This document shows, piece by piece, positions 1 through 12,934 of a stretch of DNA of 64,000 bases. The first letter of the stretch is position 1. Every line of letters starts with the position of its first letter. Under the pieces are notes generated by a model that saw only the letters and a list, made by a program, of their open reading frames with translations, had not been told where the DNA came from and made no database searches. Where the stretch lies: positions 4,154,001 to 4,218,000 of the forward strand of contig NC_071350.1 in NCBI RefSeq assembly GCF_027744825.2, written 5' to 3'. The DNA comes from Synchiropus splendidus (Eukaryota > Chordata > Actinopteri > Syngnathiformes > Callionymidae). The position numbers were made by a program, and so were the translations under genes.

Positions 1-121
1 TACAGACGCCTGCCGAAAAACATGTTAAAGTGAGTGTAGGAAGTGTCACAAAGAAATGTAAACAGTGGCAATGAGAGCTCAAGCCTGCTCCGCTGGTTTG
101 GAATGGAGCTCTTTCAACTCT

Positions 122-124
<3 letters not shown>

Positions 125-153
<29 letters not shown>
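125..153. repeat. Poly-A tract (29 A)
   Basis: Uninterrupted run of A on the plus strand. It is not preceded by a recognisable retrotransposon or gene body, so it is listed as a simple repeat. Confidence 0.9.
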
Positions 154-155
<2 letters not shown>

Positions 156-3117
156 TATCTTCTGCACTTTAAGAAAACACAGACACATGTCAAATGAAAT
201 AGCTTTTGCTCCCCAGCTGCTGCAACACTCCATTGAACAGCAGCGGAACAAGTTGACACAAAGGAGCAAAGCACTTCGCAAATTCCCAGCTATAAAAGCC
301 ACTGACAGGCCGCATCAAGGTGCACACTCTTTTCTTGCGCAAAGTTTTTATTTATTTAATAACCAGAGCCAGGTAAAGAGCAGGGGGAAACAGACTCCTA
401 AGTGTGTGGGACTTCGAGGTTAGATAAAAAGGACGAGACTCAGAGGATTTCATGAATAAATCAAGCATCCGGACATTCCTTCCTTCTTGCGTGTTGGGAG
501 CATCCGATTGGATCTTACTGCCATCTCGCCTTGGCGCACTCGCCACTTCAGGTAGGATCAATGGCTGATGGCAGGTCTGATATTTCCCTAGAATCACAGG
601 CTGGAGAAACAGACAAACATGTCGGGGATGTGACATGCTTCGCACAAGGCTGTGCCCTAGATTGGGTGAGATGTTGAGAAGGCCACATGAATAATAAACT
701 AAATACAACCCCCCTCTGGCTGGCTTGTAATGCTCTTCACTCTAATCAACCCGGCCAGACTGGAGAGGCTGGTTCAGGTTATTTAAATTATCAACATAAC
801 TTCATGGAATATTCCATTTTTATGATGTCGCACTGCTTCCAGTCTTGCTTAACATCTTTCAAGAGAATAATGTCTTTGTTTCAGAAATGCCACGGCTACA
901 CCTGCAGCCATTGCGTTGTAAGGCTGATGGTGTGTGAGGACAACAGTAGCACCAGGGAACCTTCTGAAGAGGAAGGTTCTGCCAGAACCACTTGGGGCTG
1001 ATCTTCCAAAGAGACTGGAAATAATCGTAGTCTTCAGCCAGCATTAGTTTCATCATGTGAGTCAGTGCCATAAGTGTTAGAATTCCACTCCAGCTTTTAC
1101 ATCAAATTAACCATTCCCTCCAGCGCAGTACCAGGTCGTACAACCGGATTCCAGCAATGCCCGTTGCTCTGCTGCTTTGTCTAGATTTTTCTCAAACTCG
1201 CATCGGATTCTGACTTCTAAAAAGGCCTGCACATTTTATGTTCCACACAAGTGCAGGTCCGTCATGTTTCTTTCAGGATCACAGTTTGTAAATGAGCTAT
1301 AAGTTAAATTGACCCGATCAGAGACCCCGTCTTTCTGAGGTGACCAACAACATTTTGACTAAAGTTCCTGTGGTTTTGTCACAGAGGCAGGCGTTTGGCC
1401 AACATTACAGTGCCCATATATAATGTCGGTTGTGTAGTAGTGGCATTGCTTGAGCATTCAAACAAGTAAGTCTGTTGTAAATTACATATTACAAATATGG
1501 AGTGTGAACATTTAACAAATGGATTTCATTCAAGATAAACAACAGATATTTACAAAGCAGTGAGTGTGGTCCATGTAGAGAAAGGTGGATGGTATAGATA
1601 ACACATTTTTACAGTCACCAGTGGGGATCAAATAGCCATGATTGGTTTAAAAATCAATATCATTCTTCCAAAACCATATTGGACATAGCTTTATTGAAAG
1701 TGGAAGAGTGTGAGTTGTGAGTGGCGATAGCGCTAAGTTACTGCTGTGAATGTCTCCTTTCAAGGTCTGCTAATGGAGTAGCCTGAGCCGGAGCCAACTC
1801 CTCTAAAATGAGATGTAAAGTTGCTCTCAATTTCAAATGTTGAAGCACATCTGCAATATTTAACTGCCAATAACATTTTATTTATGCCACGGCAATAAAC
1901 AGCTATGGAAGGTAAGTGATGGATCAGTTCATGATCTGTCATGTCCAAATTAGATTGGATGTAGTTGACCATGCACAAATCTTCTCCACTCATAAAACTG
2001 AGGTGAGATGTAAGAGATTTCCACACTTGGACATTGGGCAACAAAAGCAAAGGTGAGTTTCACAAAGTCTATTTTTTTCTTGTCTACAGGGAAAGTCTAT
2101 ACCCCAGGCCACATATATAAGCCCCGCCCATCTCCCCAGCCACACCCACTCTGCTGTGATTGGTCAGGAAGAAACCTTCAGCCCTGCCCTGCTCACAGCT
2201 ATTGTCAGGAACGTCTCCATTAAAACCCCACGGAACGGCAAAGTGGGAATTTAAATTCATTCACACCAACAGCCGAACATCAGTGAGTCAGGAAAGTTGG
2301 ATTTGGGGATGACGCAGATTACCATTTAATCATAATAATTTACTTTAATTCGAGAAAAAAGAAAATCTTCAGCAGCATCACCTTCAAGATTTCAGTACAC
2401 TAGAAGCACAAAATTCCCCTTTTGGCATCACTATCATTGAATAATAAGAGGAGTCACCATCGCTGTCATACACATCTTCACCAACATGACCAGCGTGATT
2501 TTTGTCTCCAGGTCAGTGGCCTTAGCCGAGGCTAATGTGGGGACAGAGGAGAGGACAACATTACATGAGAGCCTGGGCATTACCTTCGTAGGAATCGTCC
2601 ACAGAATACATGTTCATGATGTGTGTGTGTTACTAGACTAACCTGCTTCACATTAGAGGCAAATGCAGACTTTTTCAAATTGTGTTCTTCACTGCTTCAT
2701 TGAATGTAGTTCATAGTAAAATAAATGATCGCACCCTTGACGGAGGAGAAGAAGAAGCTATTTTGTGATGTGATTGCAATGGGGTGAAAAGCGGTATCCA
2801 TAATTGAAAACCATTTCAATTGAAAAGATTACTTTTTGATTTGCATAAAGATAGTGGCCCATTTTAATCAGCATCGGCTGATTATAAACCAACACAATAC
2901 ACAAGGGTAAAAAGGCATTAAGGAAATGGCGACTTTGACTGTGTAATAGCAGTGTAAACATAATTCTGTCCTGAAACTTTTCTTTAAAAAAAGTTGTATG
3001 ACATAATAGTGTTCCAACAGCCACAGAATAATCAAGTTATTATGCCGTTTCCAAGCTAAGCATATGCTTCTTCCATTCAACTGTAAGAAAGTGCACCAGA
3101 GCTCTTAAAGGTGTTTG

Positions 3118-3238
3118 CATGGTCCACTTAACAACAGATGCTAGCCCTTAGCACACTTTGGAAAAACTCCTGTTAGACAGACCTCCAAGGAGTGAGCATG
3201 GTCCAGTTAGCACCAGATGCTAGTGCCTCATCTTACTG
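3118..3238. repeat. Degenerate tandem duplication, period 79 bp
   Basis: CATGGTCCACTTAACAACAG at 3118 recurs as CATGGTCCAGTTAGCACCAG at 3197, followed in both by ATGCTAG. Two diverged units are visible, the second partial. Origin unknown. Confidence 0.6.
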
Positions 3239-5254
3239 TCATCAGCCACAAAAAGATGGGCACGCATTAGTTCTTCTTGGCTGATCTGGCCATCAGTACG
3301 TTTGCACTGTAAGAAGCCTGGCGGCACAATACAAAACCTTTCAATCATTCAATAGCAAATCTATTGGTATTTTGCCCTTCAAACATGACTAACTCAGGTC
3401 AATAACAAGCCTTATTATCGTATAATGGCATTGTATTTTTGTGTGAGTCGCCATTTGGAAGCTAAAACCATGATACCTCTTTCATAGCACTTAAACAACA
3501 CTTGTTTGAGTTTCTGAAATCAATTCGAATGGATGCCTTTTTCAGTTTCCTTCTTGCATTTGGAGCTGTACATACAGAGAATGTAAGTGGCCCAAGCCGG
3601 ATTAAGATCAACTCCTTTCCAGAACAGCACTTAAGAGCACTTTCGCCTTACTGCCCAACTCTTATGGGTCAGCCTGCTAAAATGCACAATCCCGTCCAAT
3701 AAAAAAAAGCTTTTTGCGGAAACTTTCATTGTGAAGGCTGAGGGCCACATAAACTAGAGATACAACATTAACACAGGTTTGCAAAGGTGCAAATTGCATG
3801 TTCCAAGTGGCATGTTTGGTGCAATGTGTGCTCGCAATCTCATGTACTATGGCTGCTGCGAGCAATTTTGCACAGCGTGCTCCTATTTTGCCACGTCTCA
3901 GATGTAGAGAAATGTCATGTCTCAGATGTAAGAAAGGCTAGGTTTATTAATGTTGCCTTCAAACTGACCGAAACTCAGATTGGACAGGTGTTTCAAAATA
4001 AATAAATGTAACCCAAATGTAAACAGCCATGTATGAGTCCATCTCCACTCTTGTCGAGGTCTGCTTGACTACTTCCATTACTGACACAGTTGGCAGCAAA
4101 AAAGCTGGATATTTTTTCAGCTCATGATTGCATCAGCAAATAATTTAGAATGTGTTTTTATCGTTTGTTGAACATGCTGGCACACAAGTGATTTGATGGC
4201 TTAAAAAAGCATTAAAAAAAGAGGCAACTAATGCAACTGAGAAAGTAATCTGGATGAAGGATATTTATCGGTGTGAGGCAGAGGAGGGTATTTTGCATGC
4301 TGTTTCAGCCACTGTGTTTGTAACCAAATGTTCTCTTTCTGTTTACTATTCATCATCAAAATTGCACCCACAACAGAACAAGTTCAAAGGCTCAGTTGGA
4401 ATTTCTCCTTAGACCGCATCAAAAAAAAAAAAAATATTGGGAGTAAATATCAGTATCACATTTGAATACAAGTGAGCTGTTAATACTCAGGCCATCAGAA
4501 ACGTTCATCCAGAAAAATGATAGATGTTATTTGGATGTGTGCTTTAAGCTCAGATGAGCTTTAAACGGAGGTGATTGTGATTCAGGTGATTGTCTCTCTC
4601 TACGCTGCCTCCCTTCGTATGAGCAAGAATCAAACTATGATCACATGCGATAACATGAAAGGTACGCTAGTGTTTGCTCATCCACCTACCAACACTATTT
4701 TTCACCCTTCGGTTAAACACAAGTATGTGACTGATCAGTGAGTGAGCGACTCAAGGATGTTGCGTACATCTTTTCACATCTTTTTTTTTTTTATCAAAGA
4801 GAAGCAGGAGGAATGACAAATTATGATCCGGATGAAGTCAATACCAAGCTAAACACCACAACACATTTAATAGAGTGACGTCAATACTGAAAAACTGGGT
4901 ATTTTTGAGGAGTAACCATCACAGAGTACACTTCAGAATGCACTTCAGATTGATGAGGGATTTGTAGGAACACTACACCTGAAAGTCTTCAAATTATCTC
5001 ATTCACAATTTAGTTTCCAACTAGTAGTTTTTACAGTTATTCATCACCTTTCTAATCTGACCTGGTGCGATGCAGTCTAATCTAATCTAAAATATAATTC
5101 TGCTTCTCTTCAGTTGCAACTAACATGAGATTGAAAGCTCATTTATAGCTGTTTACACCAAAAGGTCGTTCTGCAGACACATTTTGGGACAGACAGGTTA
5201 AACCAGGCAGCATATACAATCAAAAACATGTTGAATTGAACGACTGAATGTCCA

Positions 5255-5342
5255 TTTCAAAGAAACACACACAAAATGCGCCATCTACTGAGCTCTAAAA
5301 ATAACAAGACTGTTTCATGAAGCTTCATCAGCCCATCACTAC
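5255..5342. mobile_element. Fragment of the palindromic hAT-like MITE family (right half)
   Basis: Contains GCGCCATCTACTGAGCTCT, TGTTTCATGAAGCTTCATCA and the end CCCATCACTA, which match the right arm of the family described at 56581-56806. The left arm is missing. Confidence 0.7.
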
Positions 5343-7230
5343 AGATAGCTACACAGGAGAAAATCAAAGTACAATTCCAGATTGAGGTATGTTACTTTGA
5401 TTTCCTCCTCCTTTATCAAAGTGTTTCAATCTCAAACCAGCTATTACATCAATTATACAGCTTACAGAGATCCACTCAGCTGACACTGTTGATCTGTCAG
5501 TGGAAATGTGTCTCAACCGTTCCATGCTTTAAATCTATTACACATGATAGAGTCACATGTGTACCAGCCAAAATAGACTATGAAGCTCATATGTATGGGC
5601 ATGACTCCATGTGTAGATGCTGCACTGTGAAATGGAACAAAATGAACCACATAGGCAGAAGAAAGTGTACTGACCTCACTGTCAATTGGTGGGACGCATT
5701 TGTTCACTGTACGTGCCACATAAGTTTGAGCTCATGAAGAGCAATGAGTCATTTATGGCAGATATTCTTTGTAAAATGGACACAGCAGAATTTCCTACAC
5801 ATACAGAGATCTCCCCAGCACTTCAGCAGCGGAGGGAGTTTGACCCTCCAGGCTGAGATTTTCTCAGCGTAGGGGGAGTTTTCCATTGTATTTGTAAACA
5901 TGAGCTTGACAAACTCAGACATTGTAACTCTGTCTGGGTATCATACTAAACATGATTCTGAACTGAATATTAGTCTATTTTAATGTTTTTATTAATTTAT
6001 TTGTTTTTTTAAATTGCATCAGGTGACCTTGCTATTTCATTCAATTTCCAGCATAGATTCCCACTTTGCTGCTTACTGTGTCCTTTGAAGTTTAATGATA
6101 TGGGTTTGACCATGCTTTGGAAAATTCTCCCTCCAACTTTTATATTTTTTTATAGACAGTAGCAGACAAACATTCCAGCTTTATTCCATGAGAAACTGAA
6201 AAAAGCCTTTGCAATTTGTAATGAAGGTGATTTTTTTGTGTAATTATAATGAATTAATTCAGGTTATCTTGGACATGTGCTTTGAAAAAAATAGATGAAA
6301 GAGAAAGAAAGATGAGATATCTGAAAAGCACATTGACTTTGATCTTTTGAAAAATGCTGCCACCAACAATCCTAAACGGTTCGGCAGTGTGCAACAAATA
6401 GAATGTCAAATCGAATAAATTATTAATTTGCAGTTTATCCTTCTGAGATAATCACAAACAATATACGGCTAAGACAAACAAAGCAGAGATGGATGAAAGT
6501 AGAAAATGCTGGGCTCACAGACTAGAAAAAGGGCAAACATGAAAGCTGTGAGACCGGCAACAGATGGCGCAATGTGGCCAATCTACCCGCACACAGCAAA
6601 CATTGACAGTCTGCCTTGGAACGCTCACGACTGGCAGCTTCCAAACGTTGGGTAATACGAGTGGCTAATACTAAAAATTCATGATCATGGCTAGTTCAAT
6701 ACTCGGTAATGATCCCCAATAGACCCTCAAGTGGTCCATTCCACAAAAAAAACAGAGTTGATGACGACGACGTACGAGCAGCCAATTTCCAACAACAGAA
6801 AATCAACAGCTAAAATCCTGCCCTGGATCTATTCGAAGCAAACACTTTCTAATCCACCTCCCACATGTCGCCTGCCAGTTGCAAACACAGAGGCGGGCAT
6901 GGATGATTCCACCCATGAGAGGCATTTTTGCGAGAGAACGCTATTTCATGCCTGGAGAAAGCCTCAAATTATGCCAATTAGTCTAATGCTGTTCACTGCG
7001 AAGTCTACAGCTTGGGACTGCTCGGAGAAATGCCCAAAGTTGAAGAGAACACTGTGACAGTCAAGTGAAGGGGTGCAAGAAAAGCCTCACCATGAAGAAG
7101 GCAACGGCTCGAAGATATATATAAACATTTACAGAATCTCAACTCCGTCTTTGGGCTCAGCTACGAGCCCATCCTTTTGTGTCTGTGCTTTGTTTACGGT
7201 TTCCATTGTGGCACAAAGAGTCGGAATATG

Positions 7231-7951
7231 CGGAGCCCTGGAAGTGACATGCGTGTGTTTAATTTTTTGGGTGTGACATACATGACTTTATTTTTTATAT
7301 TTATACAAATTATCTCGAGATAATTTTTATCTCGAGATAATCGATAATAATAAAATGGCTTTGTAACTGTTTGTCAACGTTGTCATTCGCTGTCTGCAAG
7401 TCAGAATATTGCCGACGACAAAGTCTGTGCGCTTTTAACAGTAGAAGTGGCTTCTACTCAAAATAACACCACATGTGGCATGTATGACATAATTTTTTTT
7501 TTCTCCCGAGATAACAGTGATCTCGAGATAATTTGTGTCTCGAAATAATTTTTATCTCGGGATAAAAAAAATAAAGTCATCCATGTCTTTTCCAGGTACG
7601 CGTAATACCTATAGCGTAGCCACAAATGGTATTATTTTGAGTAGAAGGCACTTGATCAGAGTGTTAAAAGCGCACTGACTTGCAGACAGTGACTGACAAT
7701 GTTGACGAACAGTTACGAAGCCATGGGAGACATAGTGGTTCCAGGAGGACGTGTACAAAATGCTTTTCCAGAGAGGCAGTTGCGCATGCGCTGACATTTA
7801 CCATTGTATCTTTGTATAAAATTATGTTGAAATAACTGTTATCTCGAGATATGCATTATCTCGAGATAACTGTTATCTTAGGCAAAAAAATCAAGTCATG
7901 CATGTCACATGCAAAAAAAATAAACACATGCATGTCACTTCCAGGGCTCCG
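7231..7951. mobile_element. Fold-back (long inverted repeat) element with TCTCGAGATAA motifs
   Basis: Seen: the left end CGGAGCCCTGGAAGTGACAT is repeated as its reverse complement at the right end (about 7932-7951), and the arms mirror each other inward: CATGCATGACTT-type runs, clusters of ATCTCGAGATAA (7310-7345, 7505-7562, 7840-7880), and a mirrored block containing TTGCAGACAG. The flanks TCGGAATATG (left) and TAGGAATAGG (right) agree at 8 of 10 positions, a possible target duplication of about 10 bp. Inferred: a non-autonomous DNA transposon with long terminal inverted repeats. The superfamily is not certain; a 9-11 bp duplication with long arms would suit Mutator-like elements. No transposase is seen. 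Confidence 0.7.
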
Positions 7952-10153
7952 TAGGAATAGGATGCTTCTTTAGTAAAAAAAAAACTCTCAATGACTCATG
8001 TGTTTTTGTTTGTTTGGGTCTTGAGTGATTGATACCTTACATATGTGACCTCGCCAGCGTTAATTCAGGTCATTATATTAATATTTTAAACGTTTTCATC
8101 AAATCTAATCCCTCATTAACATCATTTCCACAGTGCCACGACTCGCACTACAGTTTATCCAACGCCGTGCGTGCTTACTTTTTCGTTTCCTGCTTTTAAC
8201 AAGAGGCTATAATTGATGATTGTGTGGCTGAGTGACTTTACTTCTAATTCACTTAGCCGAGTCCAACAGAGGCGCGCAGATTGGTTTCCAGTCTTTCTCT
8301 AATGAACACCCTCCGCCCACGCACACCCATCAGCACGTCACTGTAAATGTCTCTGTGTCCTTTAGTCGTTTGAGGGACCTGTTCTAATTCCATCAACAGC
8401 CACTCATGATGAAGATTATTGCCAGTCGACGGGTGGCCCTGGAGGTCAATCAGAAGTTTGTTGCTAGGAGGGAGGCTCAGCTGTGGCTTCGGACTGAGCC
8501 CACTGACGGAGTGACATTCTGGATCAGAGTGGCGGCTGATAATATTGCTTATTACGTATCACATGCTTGTAGTAAATAACAAAAAAATAAAAAAAAACAC
8601 ACACCGTGCAGCAGTCAATATCCAGGCGTCAGGTTCACGGTTATCAAAGGTGGAATACAAAAGCTGTTTATAAGAAAACAGGCTCACACTCTGGTATATT
8701 CAAATAACGGCGGAGTCTTTTGTGTCAAAATTGCCGCCAGGATATAAAATAGCCAGAAGAGGACATGAGCGACTTCAAAAGTCGCTTTGATTCGTAATGT
8801 GAAGAGTGAGAAATAAACCAAACAGAAGACGTGTTAGACAGTATTTTTCACAATGAGACAGTGAGAGCAATAATGGATGCAGACAAAAGAAGTAAGCTTA
8901 ACACTAGTTAAACCACGTAAACCAGAAACTATTGTTACTGTATCAAGAAAATAGATTTAAAAGTATATTAAAAAAGACAAACGTTCACATACTGCATATA
9001 TAACTTGATCAGCTAATTGTGTTGTCTATTTTCCAGATGGAAATGCGTCCAACAACATGTCATCCTCCGTTTCATATTTCAGGCGTAGCTATGGTATTAA
9101 AAAGCTCAAGTGTTTTGCCTCCCATGGAATAAATAGCGTCCTTTCATATTTCCGCTCGACACAAGCTCATAAAATGCATGAGGAAACACCAAAATTGAGC
9201 TTGTACAGCACAAATGTACCCAAGGGAGCTGCAACCCCCTCCTCTCTAGTTAGTTGCATTTTCTGAGCCAGCGGTCGAGGTACAATGCAAGAGCCCATTA
9301 TAAAATTTGAGATATGTGCTGAATGTAGGATTTCGAGCTGGTCTCAGCATTGTGAGCGTAAGCTTTCTCTGGAGAAGATGCTCCGTTATAAAGACCCTCA
9401 GGAACACTGAAAAAAAAATAGGATGCCGGAAGGTTTATGCATTTATTTTTGCTTGTTAAAATACAGATTAACCCACAATTTTAAGAGACCAAAGTGACTA
9501 AAGAGGAGATCAAGGAATGGAGCCAGTGTGGATGCAGAAACAATAGTAGCAGATGTAAGCACATGGGAGTGGTTTAATAGCAACTAAACTGTCAAGCGCA
9601 CACCCTCATTATATTGCCATCCGAAGGAATTGCACGTATGAGGCAATTAAAAAAATCCACAGTGGCCACTTGAAGTTTAATATACACTGGGAGAGGAAGC
9701 TCTTCCAGCAGCATTCAGTCTGTGTGGTTTATATAGCGACTGAGGAACTGTGGGATTTTAAGATGTACTCAGTTCTTGTTGGCAAAGCAGTGATAGCAAC
9801 CTCCCCCATGTGGAAAGAGATAATGTTAGATAGAAGTCATACACAAGCAAATAACGGTGCGTAGCAACATACATGAACAATAATTCTGCTTCATTTTAAT
9901 AGTGCAACAGAAGTGGCAGGGGGCTATGGGGTTTCACGATTCAGTGTCCTTATTTTCTGTGGCCATTGGACGCCTTTGAGAGGAACCTATGCATCCATCC
10001 ATCTATATTATTTCAATATCTGTAAAAATCGATAAAATCCATTTTAACAAATGCTGGGTTTGGCATGAGCCTGTGTGAATTTCCGTGTGACGCTGGCTGT
10101 ATGTACATTTGCGTGTGTTTTCCTCCAGGCTATCTGACTTCCTTCACAAGTTA

Positions 10154-11745
10154 CAGTTATTCTCAGTCGCTTTGGTACATATATCAGATCGGAATTGTAA
10201 TGATCAAAGTTCAGTCTACACATGTGCCACTTGTGCACATCAGAAAAGCAGTTTCTCATGTCTTTGGTCAAGTCGCAAATGCTTAAGAGCATCCATGCAA
10301 ATGACTGTACAATTCACTGCTATTTTCTACATTATGAGTTGCTTATGTCCTGTTGATCAAAATGCATTGTCATGGCTCTCTGTTGGATAGTTTCACCTGT
10401 CACAGCATTTCGACATTAGTTCATCCCATAAGTCCTTCGATGCAAAATGGTTGACTTTTTCCTTAAATTTGGCCACAATTTGATCCTTGCCCCTAAGCAG
10501 TGGCGAGCCGTGCATTTTACACCAATGACTTCAGTCAAGTCCTCGGTTTTGTATCAGAAAGACTCCAACCAGACGGCCACAGTTTGCCAACAGCGGCACA
10601 AGAAACATGTCAGAGTAGAATCACACTGCTGCACCAGTGCGGCCCGTCATTAACATGTTAAACGTGAACAAAATAAATATCTCAAAGGCGAACTTTTTGG
10701 TTATCTCGCCGATGAGTGTGTGGCTGTGGATGCCGGGGAAATGCAGGGGCGGAGATCAGCGCAGTACATGCCGGAAACATCTGTGGTTTCATTGCTCTGA
10801 AGCTTGTTTGCCCATAAATATCCTCATATGTTTAAGCCACAGGCTTCAAAGAGCGATGGATAAAAATTCTAACCTAGAAAAACAGCACTGGAATATACTA
10901 CGACATGAGTATGATTATTAGATATACTACACTATACTAGATATACAATGCATTTTGGGAAAATACATTAAAAATGAAATTCACTTTTGTCATAAATGTG
11001 CTCATGATTTCTGGTTATGTTAGGCCAGCAGAGAAGGCCTTGCTGGCGGTCCAACACTGGTCCTAAGTGAATCTTGACTTTCTATATTGGAAGGGAATGC
11101 ATGAAGCATTTGATAAAATAATTTCAGTGGGCAAAATTTGATTATTGAGGAACCTTCTCAGCATGGAGAAGGACAGCACATGATCCTGAGCCACACACAC
11201 AGATGACCTTCTGGCTAACATGGATGCTGCATGTGATGACAACAAAGCAGACGCCTGCAGAGGCTGGATGAGACAGTCTAAAAGATACTTCCCATGCTGC
11301 AACACAGGAGAAGATTATCGTGATGGGGATGAGAATTTGTGGCCCAATCTACAGGAACAGGAATAAAAAGACAGTTTTTCTCTCTCAATGGTGTGGTCTG
11401 TCAACAAATTACAGAAGAGTAAAAGGATAAATGTGAATCCATCTCCCACATAGATGAAGGTGTAACATACAAACATACAAATCGTCCACTAAACTATATC
11501 CATCATTCACAACAAAACCCCTCCAGAGTCACTTAGGCTGACAACACGACTCACCAATTTGACTGCTTTGTCGGTACACAATGGCACAGACTTGACATTC
11601 GGATGGCACATGTTTATTGAGTCAGAGATTTACTTTTGAGAGATGGGGTTTGAGCAGGAAATCCATGGAGTTTTGCAATTTGCACGAAAGGTTTTGAGAA
11701 ATACGCAAACTGTACCAAATGTACCAAAGCGACTGAGAAAAACTG
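10154..11745. mobile_element. pogo/mariner-like non-autonomous element (TA-flanked), interrupted by a nested element
   Basis: Seen: 10152-10180 and 11720-11747 form a 28-bp inverted repeat with one mismatch, CAGTT(A/T)TTCTCAGTCGCTTTGG inward, and each end is flanked by TA. TA duplications are typical of Tc1/mariner/pogo transposition. The interior has no transposase ORF. A hAT-like element sits at 10498-11059, so about 1.0 kb belongs to the outer element. Class is inferred from ends and flanks only. Confidence 0.65.
10498..11059. mobile_element. hAT-like non-autonomous element nested in the pogo/mariner-like element
   Basis: Seen: the left end CAGTGGCGAGCCGTGCATTT and the reverse complement of the right end, CAGTGTTGGACCGCCAGCAA, share CAGTG and 9 of the first 13 positions. 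Flanking octamers CCCCTAAG (10490-10497) and GTCCTAAG (11060-11067) match at 6 of 8 positions, as expected for an old hAT 8-bp duplication. Length 562 bp. No transposase coding. It must have inserted after the surrounding element. Confidence 0.55.
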
Positions 11746-12607
11746 TAGTGGGTGACAGAGAAGTGCAGTTTCACCTAACTCTGTTTCTTCTGCCGGGATA
11801 AAAAGGATAATTTAGTTTGTTCAAGTTCCATTTAAAAGTGATCAAATGGAACTTTTCAAATACTCACTGTAAGATGGTGTAAAGGAACCAGATTTATACA
11901 GTTCATGTAGTTTTGGACTTCTGTTGGGAGTAGTAATATAAAATAAGATCCTATATTGGCTTCACACAACTCACTCTTAGAACACAGATAACTGAGAGAC
12001 AGTGTAGAGATATACTTCGCCGCTTCCTTGCCTGTGTATCAGTGAAGAGAGACCAAGAGCACCGTGATGGAGTGGGAGTTTGGGTGTGTGCACATCTATA
12101 TGAATGTGTGTGCGTCTTGTTCATGGTAAGAAATCAGCTCCGTTTAGCACATAATGGAAATGTGAATAGCCCTGAGCAACTCTCCCACACAGGCGGAGAG
12201 AGCAGTGCCTGGGAGCAGGCTGCAGCTTTCCAAAACCCAAGACTGGAAGGGAGTGAGCTGGGTTAAAATGCTGCTTCCTTGCTCTCTCCTCCCCAGAGCC
12301 ATTCTCAGCTTGGCCCCATACATTACTCAAACGGGTCATCCAAACAGGTCTCACTTGCAGTCACACTCACACACACTTAGACTCACACACTCCCACACAC
12401 AGTTGCGTGTTCAGTGACTAGGTGACAGTGCACATATTATGACAGATGATGTCTGCTACGTGGCGCCATCGACAGTACAACTGAGAGATGTTCTGCTTAA
12501 TGTAACATACACTATCCTTTCAAACTTTAATACAACCGCATTACGTTTCCCATCACATGACTCATCTCACCCAGTGTCACGCAAACCCTCATGAAACCTG
12601 GACTTAC

Positions 12608-12934
12608 ATGCGACTTCGAGCGACGCGTTCCGGCTCCTTGCTTCTCCCAGATAGTTGCGAGCTACACACACGTAGCTGCCGTCGTCAGGCTTGCTTCGGC
12701 GCCCGTGGACAATGCGTAGGAAGAAGAGGGAGCCGCTGGGCAGGAGCATGCGATGAGAGCGGGGGTTATCGCGGTCTGTCTCCACGCGCTCCCCATCTTT
12801 GTACCATTCCACCGTTGGGGTGGGCCGGCCTTCTGCCTTACAGTTAAGAGTGGCTGGTTCCCCTTTGGACACGATGAGGTCAGAAGGGTGCTCGACAATA
12901 CGAGGAGGTGAGTCCTCCTGGCGGATTCGAGACC
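12608..12934 (-). CDS. robo2/robo3: Roundabout (ROBO) receptor, coding exon 2: linker and first Ig domain
   Basis: Seen: 327 nt between an AG acceptor (12935-12936) and a GTAAGT donor (12607-12602), phase 1 on both sides. Joined to exon 1 it gives residues 19-127. [18 protein letters not shown] is the linker; then comes one C2/I-type Ig domain with C50 (LNCKAEG), W62 (VEWYKDG) and C108 (YVCVARN) as core disulfide and tryptophan, the [20 protein letters not shown] stretch, and an N-glycosylation sequon N121-A-S. Known: Ig1 of ROBO receptors is the main Slit-binding domain, and this block is nearly invariant in ROBO1/2/3. KDG, GRRSKPD and SRNAS resemble ROBO2; DLIV and EPATL resemble ROBO1; the total could also suit a fish ROBO3. 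Odd: R118 stands where mammalian ROBO1/2 have Val (GEAVS). The Ig2 exon was not found to the left, so the gene continues outside the window. Confidence 0.95.

Larger units (their letters stand above)
1..12607 (-). other. ROBO intron 2 (partial, continues beyond the left edge)
   Basis: The donor is at 12607-12602. No acceptor followed by an Ig2-like exon (LRDDFRQ-type start) was found down to position 1, so the intron exceeds 12.6 kb. It contains a poly-A run (125-153), a degenerate 79-bp tandem duplication (3118-3238), a MITE fragment (5255-5342), a TCTCGAGATAA fold-back element (7231-7951) and a nested pair of transposons (10154-11745). The remaining stretches, 154-5254, 5343-7230, 7952-10153 and 11748-12600, show no exon or RNA gene that I can support. 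Confidence 0.75.

Noticed and set aside
12557..12847. Plus-strand frame of 96 codons across the ROBO Ig1 exon
   Set aside because: Antisense shadow of the conserved exon.
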